From an uncultured Dokdonia sp. (GTDB lineage Bacteria > Bacteroidota > Bacteroidia > Flavobacteriales > Flavobacteriaceae): a stretch of DNA of 64,000 bases. Below are positions 1 through 8,638 of the stretch, one piece after another. The stretch covers positions 1 through 64,000 of the forward strand of contig NZ_CALEMI010000051.1 of assembly GCF_937910895.1 (NCBI RefSeq), read 5' to 3'. Made by a program: the position numbers and the translations under genes. Each line of letters starts with the position of its first letter. Within the stretch, counting starts at the first letter, position 1. Under the pieces are notes generated by a model, which was not told where the DNA came from, searched no databases, and worked only from the letters and a program-made list of their open reading frames with translations.

Positions 1-3000
1 AGAATCTTTCGTGAATCTGTAACTCCAAATTTTAAACTGATGTTACTCAGCGTATATGGATTCTTACCAGACTTACCGATGCTCACGCCCAAGAAGATTC
101 CCCAAGATGGATTGATGGTTGTCCCAATAAACGGAACGCGCACCACGTCGCCAATGTTCCACATTGTGATATACCTGACGATAGAACGCTTCGTATTCTC
201 CAATCCTGCCACATAGGTGGCGAGTTGAGATGTCTTGGCGTGAATAATTTCTTCCAGCTTTGTCCAGTCAGACTGAATACGCTCGTTTTCTTTTTCGGTA
301 TCGCCACTACCACGCTGGGGTAAATCGTCACGATCTTCTTTTAGCCTATTGATGACTTCAAGCTTTTTCGCTTTACGCTCTTCAATAAGCAATGGATACT
401 TCTCATTGATAGCATCTACCATTTTCATTTGTACCTGAACAGGTTTCTGTCCTTCAAGCGCATCAGTAATTCGCTTATCGATATCCTGTTTGGTAAACGG
501 TCGTTTTAGATTATTGACAATCGTAATATCGCGCACTGTATCTTTTCCAAATGGTGTAGCGCCACCTTGACCTTTCTGAAACAGAAAGCGCTTTTTAGTT
601 TCTGCGTCAAGTGGCAGGAACTCTGTTTCCAGATCATAAGTTCCTTGTTGTTTTTCAAGTTTGATTTGATGGTCATAACGTTCCAGAAGATCATCATAAA
701 GTGCATCTTGCTCTTCCACTTTCAGCAACCCAGCACGACCAGTTAGTTGACGTACAGCTCCATCCTTAAAACCATTTCGCTCATAACGTATGTAGCCGTT
801 TTTATCAGTTTTCTTCTGATAGGTAGGATAACCTAATTGCTCCATCATTTCCTGATTCTCATCTACCCAATTCCAGGCAGCGATATCTCCATATTTATTT
901 AGGAAATCGGCACTTTTTAAAGTTTCATCATTGGTTTTTTGTGATCCTGTGGTATTCGCATCCAGCGATTTTAATTTCGCCTTTAGCATAGTCATCAATC
1001 TTTTTTCCGTAGGAATGTCGCTTGTGATGTAATAGTATTCAGGCAACACCACTTGCCCAGTACGATTGATACGACCACGCTTTTGAACTTCGGTATTGAT
1101 ATCCAATTCAAATTGATGCACAATCATCGCCCGCTGCCGCTGATCCTTAAAATCTTTACTTGCGTGTGCCGATGAGCCTGTGGAACCACTTTGATTAATC
1201 AGCAACACATCATAATCGCCACTATTGAACATCCTAAAAGATCGCTCCGTATTACTGCGGAAGGATTGCACCACAGCTTCGTCGCCATCCATCGCAATGC
1301 GTTGATTACGACCTGTGACTTCGGCTACTTTAAAATATAAATCGGTATGGCCACCAAGATGTTTTGGTTTTTTCTTTTTCTCAATAAAGTGAATCAGCTC
1401 ATCAATAGGCGAAATAGAAAGTCCTGAACTCTCCAGAACCATTCGACTTTTAATGTCTTTGTATTTCTCGATACCTTTTTGTGATAGCTCTTCCAGTTCT
1501 ATGCGCTCACGTGTTTTTGAGCCATCAATAGCGGTATAACTGTAATTGAAAATTCCGTCCAGACCACGAACCAAAGTTCTCACAAAATCTATTTGTTCCT
1601 TGGGAATCACATCGCCACTTACCAAGTTCATTTCCTTTAAAAATGCACCCATTGTCGATTTAAAAGCGATCACTACCTTTTTGTCTTCCTTCAGCAATTT
1701 GATGGTATGATCAACCACATCTTTTACCTTAAGAGCAAACAGCATTTGGTCAACAATATTGAAAACTCTGGAAAAGTATGGCGATTGCTTTACGCCCAGA
1801 CTTCTCGGTTTGGAAGACATATGCTCGCCTTGCGCTTTCGCGGAAGCGTGAATATCTGCCAAAATAGGCGCCACAAATTCCTGTTCAAACTGAACAACTT
1901 CATTCATCAATGAAATGATGCTGTTGACACTCGCACGACTGATGCTACGCTGTGGCTCTGCATCGAGCGTGATATAATCTATTTTAATGCCTTCATTTGA
2001 TCTTTGCCTACGAATGAGCTGACCACTTTCAGAAAGGTTGGACGCCACAATTTCCTGAAGCGCTAAACCGCCACTAGTCATTGATCGCACAAAACTGGCA
2101 TCAGTCAATCCAGTTTCTGCAATTGCGGTTTTCTTTGCATAAAACGGCATCACTTCTGGATATTTGGCAAAGGTGGCACTCAAAAAGCAACACGCTTTAG
2201 TTTGTGGTAATACATTCCGCATCCACGTCCCAATGATGGAATCAAAACCACCTGCCATATGCGACTCATCGAGAATAAAGATGACCTTCTTGTATTTCTT
2301 GCTGCCTTCCAGACCATTGTTTACCATACTTTCCAGCCACAATCGTTTATAAGGATGTGCAGACTGTACTTGAGAATAGGTGCAAAAAATCATATCGTAA
2401 CCTACAGGCAAATGGTCTAAGGTTTCCGTAATCGTGATGAAAGGCAACTTGTCTGGATCTGGTAAATTCTTACCGATTTTCTTGTGCCACTCAATAGACT
2501 CGATGCTTTCTGTGGGAAATTCTTTTTCGGTGGTAATCAGCTCATATTGTGCCTTACTGATCATCGGTGTAAAGACGACATTTCCTTGGGCATCTTTTAC
2601 CTTGGAATCCGTATCTGTGTTGACGATAAATGGGCGGATGTTGTCAAAACCAATCGCTTTGAGATCTCGGTACATATCTGTAAAAAGATCTGGCTTTTTG
2701 GTAAAGAAAACGGGAAGAAAGCCCTGCATAACTGCGTGTCGTATCACCGCCGCTGCTTGCCTGCCTTTCCCAATTCCCGTTTGATCTGCTATGATAATGC
2801 CTTGCTCGTTCTCAAATTGCTTGAGATATAATCCCACAGCATCCACCTGTTCTGCGCCGAGACCTTTCCACATCTCTTTAGTAGATTCATACTTGAGCTG
2901 ATTGCGCACATAATTATCAATATTGCCTTTGTCCTTAACGATACGGTTCAATGACTTTTGTACTTCAAAAGCCATATTGCGTGGGATAAGCGTATTCATT

Positions 3001-3125
3001 TTGTAAGGTGCTTGCGACTTGGACGCATAAGGCACTAATGCCGCTTCCTGAGTGGCAAGTTTTGCTACTTCATCAGCGTTCTGGCTGTACTCAGCTTCCT
3101 TGATATCGAGTTCTTCGTTATTCAT
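1..3125 (-). CDS. Strawberry-notch (Sno)-like SF2 helicase, 3' end outside window
   Basis: This is a leftward reading frame open from the ATG at 3125 to the window edge, so about 1,041 codons are visible and the C-terminus is missing. It shows an N-terminal P-loop typical of Sno proteins (ADQTGIGKGR, about residues 113-122), a DESH Walker B box (about 286-289), and a C-terminal helicase half with QKRGRINRTG (about 681-690) as motif VI. Sno-type ATPases occur in phages and conjugative elements beside or fused to adenine methylases, for example in P1 DarB-like antirestriction proteins. The start overlaps the stop of the preceding 140-aa gene in the string ATGAATAA, so translation is probably coupled. 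Inferred role: an ATP-dependent DNA-remodelling protein working with the upstream methylase. The family call is confident; the biological role is not. Confidence 0.85.
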   Translation of the reverse strand, partial: MNNEELDIKEAEYSQNADEVAKLATQEAALVPYASKSQAPYKMNTLIPRNMAFEVQKSLNRIVKDKGNIDNYVRNQLKYESTKEMWKGLGAEQVDAVGLYLKQFENEQGIIIADQTGIGKGRQAAAVIRHAVMQGFLPVFFTKKPDLFTDMYRDLKAIGFDNIRPFIVNTDTDSKVKDAQGNVVFTPMISKAQYELITTEKEFPTESIESIEWHKKIGKNLPDPDKLPFITITETLDHLPVGYDMIFCTYSQVQSAHPYKRLWLESMVNNGLEGSKKYKKVIFILDESHMAGGFDSIIGTWMRNVLPQTKACCFLSATFAKYPEVMPFYAKKTAIAETGLTDASFVRSMTSGGLALQEIVASNLSESGQLIRRQRSNEGIKIDYITLDAEPQRSISRASVNSIISLMNEVVQFEQEFVAPILADIHASAKAQGEHMSSKPRSLGVKQSPYFSRVFNIVDQMLFALKVKDVVDHTIKLLKEDKKVVIAFKSTMGAFLKEMNLVSGDVIPKEQIDFVRTLVRGLDGIFNYSYTAIDGSKTRERIELEELSQKGIEKYKDIKSRMVLESSGLSISPIDELIHFIEKKKKPKHLGGHTDLYFKVAEVTGRNQRIAMDGDEAVVQSFRSNTERSFRMFNSGDYDVLLINQSGSTGSSAHASKDFKDQRQRAMIVHQFELDINTEVQKRGRINRTGQVVLPEYYYITSDIPTEKRLMTMLKAKLKSLDANTTGSQKTNDETLKSADFLNKYGDIAAWNWVDENQEMMEQLGYPTYQKKTDKNGYIRYERNGFKDGAVRQLTGRAGLLKVEEQDALYDDLLERYDHQIKLEKQQGTYDLETEFLPLDAETKKRFLFQKGQGGATPFGKDTVRDITIVNNLKRPFTKQDIDKRITDALEGQKPVQVQMKMVDAINEKYPLLIEERKAKKLEVINRLKEDRDDLPQRGSGDTEKENERIQSDWTKLEEIIHAKTSQLATYVAGLENTKRSIVRYITMWNIGDVVRVPFIGTTINPSWGIFLGVSIGKSGKNPYTLSNISLKFGVTDSRKI

Positions 3126-3540
3126 TTTTGAAAAGTGCTAAAGCTTCTAAGTAGCTGCGAAGCGTGGTTTCTGAATACAATTGCACGGCATCTTCCTTGT
3201 CCATTCCACCATACATTAATGAATTAGTGGGTAGGCTGTCGTCCATTTTATCCCAACTTTCTTTGAGCGTCCACAGCGCGGTTTGCATCTTATCGGTTTC
3301 CAATAAAAAGCTCGCAATTTCTTCAGTACTAGTCCCATCATTGTAGATGACTTCTAAGTATTCTTCAATAAGTGCTATAGGATCTTCTCCCGTTGCTCTA
3401 GCTTGCTCAATGAGTTCGTGTAGTTGGATGAATATGCCTGCTTCGTGATCTTCAAACCGTTCAAATTTTGAAGGGTTTGAAACCATAAACAGTCGCGCTT
3501 TGACATCGCCAGACATTAATTGGTTGTTATAAAATATCAT
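3118..3540 (-). CDS. Small acidic protein between methylase and Sno helicase
   Basis: This 140-residue soluble protein has no signal peptide or membrane segment. It is rich in Glu and Asp and looks mostly helical. I do not recognise a family. Its ATG overlaps the methylase stop (ATGA, 4 nt) and its stop overlaps the helicase start (8 nt), so it sits inside a tightly coupled three-gene operon. The stoichiometric coupling suggests a subunit or accessory factor of the methylase/helicase pair, but that is inference from position only. Confidence 0.75.
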   Translation of the reverse strand: MIFYNNQLMSGDVKARLFMVSNPSKFERFEDHEAGIFIQLHELIEQARATGEDPIALIEEYLEVIYNDGTSTEEIASFLLETDKMQTALWTLKESWDKMDDSLPTNSLMYGGMDKEDAVQLYSETTLRSYLEALALFKNE

Positions 3541-6236
3541 TGTATTCGTGCTTTTTTAAGTTGCGAGATGAGTGTATTTAAATTTGGTTTAATGTGTGAC
3601 TTGACACGTTTCCAGAGATCGAAAAAGGTCTCAACCATTGTATTTAATTCTGGCGCTTTAGTCTGATCTGGCGCAACACCAGATGGTTTTGATTTGCGAC
3701 CACCTACTAGAATGAGCATCGTTTTTGTCACAGCGCCTTGCTTATTGTAGAGCTTGTAACTGTTCATATTGATAATATCGTCCACGTGATAATGACGGTA
3801 CAACCAATTGAAAAATGGACGGTATTTTGCAAACAAACCATCTTCGCCAAAATACACGTGACCCATAATGATGATCGCCGCTTTGCCATCACCCTTCATC
3901 GTGTGCAACGCCAGTCCTGCCATTAAGTGTTCCAGACGAATATGGTTTGCTATCCCACGCTGTTTGTTGAAATATTTATTGGCGATACGCTGCTTATCAA
4001 ATTTGGACGCTTCCCATCGTGCAAATGGCGGATTGGTCACAACCACATCGTGCACTTTATTCATTACTTCAGGAAAAGGTTCGGCAGCATTGTTATTTGT
4101 GATGCGGCCAAAACCCTGATACTCTAGTGATTTTTTTCGGCTGTTGTCAATCTCATTAACGTGCGTGATTCTAGGATTTGCGCCTACGAGCAACAGGCCA
4201 TTGCCGGCACTTGGTTCAAAGATGAATTCTGCATCCTTCATTTGGGTGTATTCTGCGACGATGGCGCCTATGGGACAAGGCGTTGAATACTGTTTGTACA
4301 ATTCTTTGCTACTGTCTGAATAGGCGTATGTCGGCTGAACTTGACTCCAGAAAAAATCCATTTTACGCAAGCGACTTTCAAAAGCGATTGGCTCTTTGTA
4401 GAGCATTTTGTACCACAGTAACCAACTCAATTCCACAGCTTCCCAGAGTGCACCTAAATTGGGTGCGCCGGTTTCTTCTTTTAATGCTTCGACTTTCTTT
4501 TTTGATAGGCGTTCCGCTTTCGCGAAAGCGGTATGCATCACAGCCACCACACGATCTATATAATCGTTTTTAGTAGTTGATTTTTGAGTCTTTTGCTTTT
4601 TGGGAAGTGATTTCGGTTTGTTGTCTGGCTTTTGCTGTCCATCCAAATAATCCTGAATATTGGACTTAGAACGCTCCAAACGATTCATCTGCCATTGCAT
4701 CTCGTTAAAGGCTTCTTTGGATTTCTTATCCGTTTTGGGTTTACCAGTTTTAGGGTTCACATAGTCCAGATGATCTTCTACCAATTGCAATAACATCGCA
4801 TCGATAATCTCAATTCCTTTCTGTGGATTTGCGATGGGACGTGAATGCTCTACCACAGACCACCACTTGTGGCTGTAATCCTCGATGTCGATTTCGGCTC
4901 CCAATGGCGAGACACTTTTATAGCCTGTGTGAATGTTTACATAAGGATAATTGAGATCAGTGGGATAGCCGATGGTTGCAAATGCTTCTGGCCCACGATT
5001 TTCCCATTCCTGCAACAGCGTCGAGCGATTTACAGCAATACCATAATCGTTGGGATGTGGCATCTGTGACAATTGAAAGAGCTCCAAACCAGACACTTGT
5101 TTCAAGTTCTCATCATTAACTGTATAAAGTTGGGGAAACTTAAATTTTAAGAAGTTGCCATCGCCTATGGTCAAACTGCCAGACTGAAATGGCTCGCCAG
5201 CGTGAACGGGAACAAGCACATTGGGAACGATATGATCGCGATTAAAAATATCTTTGGCAATAGACCGAGCTTCAGTTTCAACTTCTTTTAAGGGAATAAG
5301 CTCCAGACTCAAAGATTGATTCAACCGGTTCACTTGCATTAATGCCATCGCCCGATCTTTAATATCCAGATCGTACACCCAATCTTTAAAATTTTGAAGT
5401 GCTTTTAAAAGATGATTTTTAAAATGAATTTCGCTCCATTGGTCGGCAGCGTCTTCCAGATCCATTACGGTGGTGGCGATAATAGTTTCAGGTTCGCCGT
5501 CCAGATCTTCGGTTTGCTCGTTCAGTTTTTCTATGACTTCCTTTAAAACAGATCTTGTGGAAAGCTTACGTTCTGCATCTGTTTTATAACCAGAATCATT
5601 TTCTGGTTCTTTACCGATTTCTGTTTTTTCTTCAGCTAGTTCTTTAGGGACTTTGTCATTTGCAGCATCTCCTTCCTTAGCGACTAGTTCATCATTTTCA
5701 GCTACTTCCTTAACGACTTCGTTTTGGATAGGTACACTTTCTAAAGCTACCATACCATCAATCACTTTCCCATCTCTAAACAGGACGCGTGACTTTCTCT
5801 TGTAGTTGCGAGGATGTACTTCTATATGTTTGAGTGTATCGCCATACTTGCGCATTGCAAAACGACTCGCTATCTCGTGAGCGACTTTCTTGTAAGAATC
5901 AAAAACGACATAGTTTTCCTGTTCTGCTTTTTCCTGCCCCTTAAGGAAGATCGTTACATAGGTAAATTGCCCTTTGTCAATGTTTTCTAAGGACGACTCA
6001 AAAGATGGATGGATCAATACGTGTTTCCAATCGCCATCTTTTACAAATTCCTTTTCCAACTCTTCGACATAGCGACAGTATGCAGGATGATTGTCAACAT
6101 ACCATTTCATTGGGTCTGACAGTGTTTCCTTAAAACCAAGTTCCTTCAAATGAAATGCTAGTTCTTTAGGAAGGACTTCGCTAAAGTGAAGCTCGATGCC
6201 TTTTTTCTGTTTGTTGAATGTACTGGTTAATTGCAT
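3537..6236 (-). CDS. N6-adenine DNA methyltransferase of the polyvalent-protein type
   Basis: The protein is 899 residues from the ATG at 6236; a TTG four codons upstream is possible but less likely. The C-terminal third carries an adenine-N6 methylase core: SAM-binding EPSAGNG (from about residue 674) followed by catalytic NPPF (about 735). The N-terminal 600 residues have no recognisable catalytic motif; they contain a long Glu/Lys-rich low-complexity stretch (about 185-225) and a second Lys-rich linker (about 550-570). Much longer than a simple methylase, it resembles the large multidomain proteins of conjugative elements. It is the first gene of the methylase / 140-aa / Sno helicase operon. 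It could act in antirestriction, in a restriction-like defence, or in marking element DNA; sequence alone does not decide. A GCTTTCGCGAAAGC palindrome lies in the gene at about 4,515-4,530. Confidence 0.85.
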   Translation of the reverse strand: MQLTSTFNKQKKGIELHFSEVLPKELAFHLKELGFKETLSDPMKWYVDNHPAYCRYVEELEKEFVKDGDWKHVLIHPSFESSLENIDKGQFTYVTIFLKGQEKAEQENYVVFDSYKKVAHEIASRFAMRKYGDTLKHIEVHPRNYKRKSRVLFRDGKVIDGMVALESVPIQNEVVKEVAENDELVAKEGDAANDKVPKELAEEKTEIGKEPENDSGYKTDAERKLSTRSVLKEVIEKLNEQTEDLDGEPETIIATTVMDLEDAADQWSEIHFKNHLLKALQNFKDWVYDLDIKDRAMALMQVNRLNQSLSLELIPLKEVETEARSIAKDIFNRDHIVPNVLVPVHAGEPFQSGSLTIGDGNFLKFKFPQLYTVNDENLKQVSGLELFQLSQMPHPNDYGIAVNRSTLLQEWENRGPEAFATIGYPTDLNYPYVNIHTGYKSVSPLGAEIDIEDYSHKWWSVVEHSRPIANPQKGIEIIDAMLLQLVEDHLDYVNPKTGKPKTDKKSKEAFNEMQWQMNRLERSKSNIQDYLDGQQKPDNKPKSLPKKQKTQKSTTKNDYIDRVVAVMHTAFAKAERLSKKKVEALKEETGAPNLGALWEAVELSWLLWYKMLYKEPIAFESRLRKMDFFWSQVQPTYAYSDSSKELYKQYSTPCPIGAIVAEYTQMKDAEFIFEPSAGNGLLLVGANPRITHVNEIDNSRKKSLEYQGFGRITNNNAAEPFPEVMNKVHDVVVTNPPFARWEASKFDKQRIANKYFNKQRGIANHIRLEHLMAGLALHTMKGDGKAAIIIMGHVYFGEDGLFAKYRPFFNWLYRHYHVDDIINMNSYKLYNKQGAVTKTMLILVGGRKSKPSGVAPDQTKAPELNTMVETFFDLWKRVKSHIKPNLNTLISQLKKARIQ

Positions 6237-6544
6237 TTGCGTTCCCAAAATTTGCTAGTCGCTTAGGGACTAGTTTGTGGTGTGTATTGGGATAAATATA
6301 GATTTCGCTTTCGCGAAAGTGACGTAAGGGAAAGGGGTTGCGGTACGTTACAGCATTTAGTTTTTTAGTCTAAAATCAAGAAACCCTAGCGGTGGCTAGG
6401 GTTGTGAATTTATGGGTGGGATAAATAGAAAAAGAAGTTATCGGTACAATGGTCTTTTCTAAAAAAATTCAAACTAAGTTGAAAACTTAAATTTCTAACG
6501 AGCTTATAAATGATTAAATTAGTAAAGAATTTAAACTTAAAATT
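6237..6544. other. Divergent intergenic region with a hairpin
   Basis: This 308-bp stretch separates the leftward methylase operon from the rightward 43-aa gene. It holds a GCTTTCGCGAAAG palindrome near 6,304 and a strong hairpin at about 6,382-6,402 with arms CCCTAG and CTAGGG. On the minus strand the hairpin is followed by a T-rich run, so it could stop a transcript entering from the right. No other gene was seen. Confidence 0.5.
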
Positions 6545-6676
6545 ATGGGAATTAAACCAGGTCCAAAAAGAACTGCCAAATCAACGGGAAAACCAGACAG
6601 ACGCCAACGAGATAATAAAAAGACTGGTGGAAATACGCCATCATTAAAACCACATAAGCACAAGAAAGGAGATTAG
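6545..6676 (+). CDS. Small basic Gly/Lys/Pro-rich protein (43 aa)
   Basis: This short frame runs from ATG to TAG and encodes a 43-residue, strongly basic, Gly/Pro/Lys-rich protein starting MGIKPGPKRT and ending KHKKGD. It has no hydrophobic core and would be largely disordered, like a small nucleic-acid-binding peptide. It is oriented against the surrounding leftward operon and converges on the glycosyltransferase gene 21 bp away. The clean composition and start favour a real gene, but there is no recognised family. Confidence 0.5.
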   Translation: MGIKPGPKRTAKSTGKPDRRQRDNKKTGGNTPSLKPHKHKKGD

Positions 6677-6697
6677 TTTATATAAATTATTTGATTT

Positions 6698-7882
6698 TTA
6701 AATAAACAAATCCTGAAACCTCTGAAGTTGCCTGCTCGTAAAATGCTGCTCCATCCAAATAGACTTCAGGGCATTCTTACCCATCTGATCGCGTAGCTTT
6801 TTATTAGAAACTAAACGTTGGATAGCGTTTACCCAATCTTCAGCGCTTTCGGCAAGTAATCCTGTTTCTCCTTCCTTAAGGACTTGTTCCGCTGAATGAA
6901 ATTTTGATGCAATTACTGGAATACCAAAAACAGCACCTTCCAATAGCTCAGTGTAAGGCGCACATTGAGAAAAGCGGTTCTTTTCAGAAAGTAAAAGAAC
7001 CATATCCAGTGCCAAATCATTCAGTTTTTTAAAGTGATTTTCAAACGCCACAGGTTTATGATATTCTATTGCTAGTCCTTTAAGAACTAGCTCGTCATTA
7101 CTATCTTTTCCATCCCAACCATAGCATACAAATTGAACTCCTTCCTTAGGGACTTCTTTAGTTTTTGCAACTAGTTCCTTAAGAACTAGCAAATCTTCAA
7201 GCTGACTTTTACTACCTATAATCCCAATCCTGATTGTTTCAGACTCATTACGTTTTAATGGCGGTATTTCTTCGTATCCTAGTCGTGACACTAAAGAGGG
7301 CAATTGCGCAACGTGTGTACTATGATTAGGAAAATTGTCGTGCAGGATCTTTTTGTAAAAACTAGCCAGTGGTTTAGTAGCAGTTGTAACCACATCCATA
7401 GAAATCATATTAGATAATAATTGCTCTTTGTCACGAGTGTTGACTTTGCGCGACAATGCGTGACTTTGAGGAATAGCGGTAAAGTTTTGATCGATATCCA
7501 TTATCAATTGAACATCTGGTCGCAACACACGAATCGCTTTTATAAAGAAATCAATATCTGAAAAGATAACTGGGAAGATCACATAATCTGCCCAGTATAA
7601 TAGTTTTTCATCAATCAGATTCTCATAATCTTCAAAGCGCTTATTGAAGTTGAAGGTTTCAATAGCGGTAATAATCGCGCAATGAGATGATGTCTTATTT
7701 AGTTCTAACGCAGGTGTTATTGCACGGTAATACCCTGTGGAATCTAAACAAGGAGACACATACAGCAAATGAACTTTATCATCGTCTTCTTCATAATCAG
7801 GATATTTTCTGCTGAATAAGGTTTCATTCTTCAGTCGTGCTTTTAATTCTAAAATGGTTCTCATATCAATTGGTTTCAGCAT
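6698..7882 (-). CDS. GT-B fold glycosyltransferase (GT4-like)
   Basis: This 394-residue protein has the layout of GT-B enzymes: an N-terminal Rossmann-like half (LLYVSP start at about residue 39) and a C-terminal donor-binding half. The second half has a GIIGSKSQ segment after the linker and the typical PYTELLEGAVFGIPVIAS stretch, where acidic residues contact the nucleotide sugar. The C-terminal ETGLLAESAEDWVNAI run is also typical of GT4. The start at 7882 overlaps the upstream gene by 17 bp; an in-frame ATG at 7864 removes the overlap. Unusually, it lies between replication/regulatory genes and a DNA methylase rather than in a cell-surface cluster. It may modify the element's own product or a surface structure. 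Confidence 0.8.
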   Translation of the reverse strand: MLKPIDMRTILELKARLKNETLFSRKYPDYEEDDDKVHLLYVSPCLDSTGYYRAITPALELNKTSSHCAIITAIETFNFNKRFEDYENLIDEKLLYWADYVIFPVIFSDIDFFIKAIRVLRPDVQLIMDIDQNFTAIPQSHALSRKVNTRDKEQLLSNMISMDVVTTATKPLASFYKKILHDNFPNHSTHVAQLPSLVSRLGYEEIPPLKRNESETIRIGIIGSKSQLEDLLVLKELVAKTKEVPKEGVQFVCYGWDGKDSNDELVLKGLAIEYHKPVAFENHFKKLNDLALDMVLLLSEKNRFSQCAPYTELLEGAVFGIPVIASKFHSAEQVLKEGETGLLAESAEDWVNAIQRLVSNKKLRDQMGKNALKSIWMEQHFTSRQLQRFQDLFI

Positions 7883-8147
7883 TAATATTCATCTCGTTTC
7901 CTTCGTAGAATTTGGCAATACGTTGTCCAGTAGCTTTGTCATAAATCTCAATAGTGCCCGCAAGTGGTCCGTATTCCTTTATCTTTTTGCGAAAGCGCGA
8001 AAGACCAGTTTCCTTACTTTTAGTTTTGGATAATTTATGGCGCCAGTCGATAGAGTACATCGTTCGCACATTACCATCTTTGAACCAGACAATCATTTTA
8101 GTTTCTGAGTCTTGGCCGAGTTTCCAGCCTTTTTTCTTTTGTTGCAT
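7866..8147 (-). CDS. Small basic protein of unknown function
   Basis: The protein has 93 residues, many Lys and Trp, and no signal or membrane segment. The start joins the stop of the 162-aa gene in TAATG (1-bp overlap), so the two are translated as a unit. I recognise no family. The beta-rich pattern (KMIVWFKDGNVRTMYSIDW, then GTIEIYDKATG) suggests a small beta-sheet protein. The position in the element's leftward operon suggests a plasmid-type accessory gene. Confidence 0.7.
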   Translation of the reverse strand: MQQKKKGWKLGQDSETKMIVWFKDGNVRTMYSIDWRHKLSKTKSKETGLSRFRKKIKEYGPLAGTIEIYDKATGQRIAKFYEGNEMNINAETN

Positions 8148-8635
8148 TATTTAAAGTATTTAATGAGTGATAAAAGTGAAATTTCCTTGACGTAGGTCTT
8201 GTTGTGAAAAGCTTTAACTGTTACAACATCCTCTTTGACATTTAGCCAGATCTGAACATCTTGCTCACAGATTTGATTGGCCGTGGCAAATTCCTTGAGA
8301 TACTTTTTGATACTGAAGGCAATCTTGTTGCGCACATTGGGTAGCGCAGCAATACTTTCTTCCAGGAAAAAGAACGCCAGCTCATCAGTAGGGATTTTTT
8401 TCAAAGGCACATCCTGATTGTACAGGTAAGAATGAACTTTGTGCTGCTCTTGGTAAATACGCAGATATAATCGCTCCACGGGAAGTTGTTGCCAAGTGGC
8501 AATCTGCTGTGTATAATTCTTGATATTATGCGAGATCTTTTTCTCATAGCCAAAAACATCAATAGATATCTCGGCAATCGCTCCCTTGAGTTTGTTGGTC
8601 AGGGCAGCGTTTTTCTTTTTGAAAATGCGTTTCAT
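8147..8635 (-). CDS. Element-encoded protein of unknown function (162 aa)
   Basis: This is a 162-residue soluble, Lys-rich, mostly helical protein without recognised motifs. It lies 3 bp downstream of the 418-aa winged-helix gene and is coupled by 1 bp to the next gene. Conservation of such a neighbour beside a replication-type protein would suggest a role in maintenance of the element, but this is inference from gene order only. Confidence 0.65.
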   Translation of the reverse strand: MKRIFKKKNAALTNKLKGAIAEISIDVFGYEKKISHNIKNYTQQIATWQQLPVERLYLRIYQEQHKVHSYLYNQDVPLKKIPTDELAFFFLEESIAALPNVRNKIAFSIKKYLKEFATANQICEQDVQIWLNVKEDVVTVKAFHNKTYVKEISLLSLIKYFK

Positions 8636-8638
8636 TCG

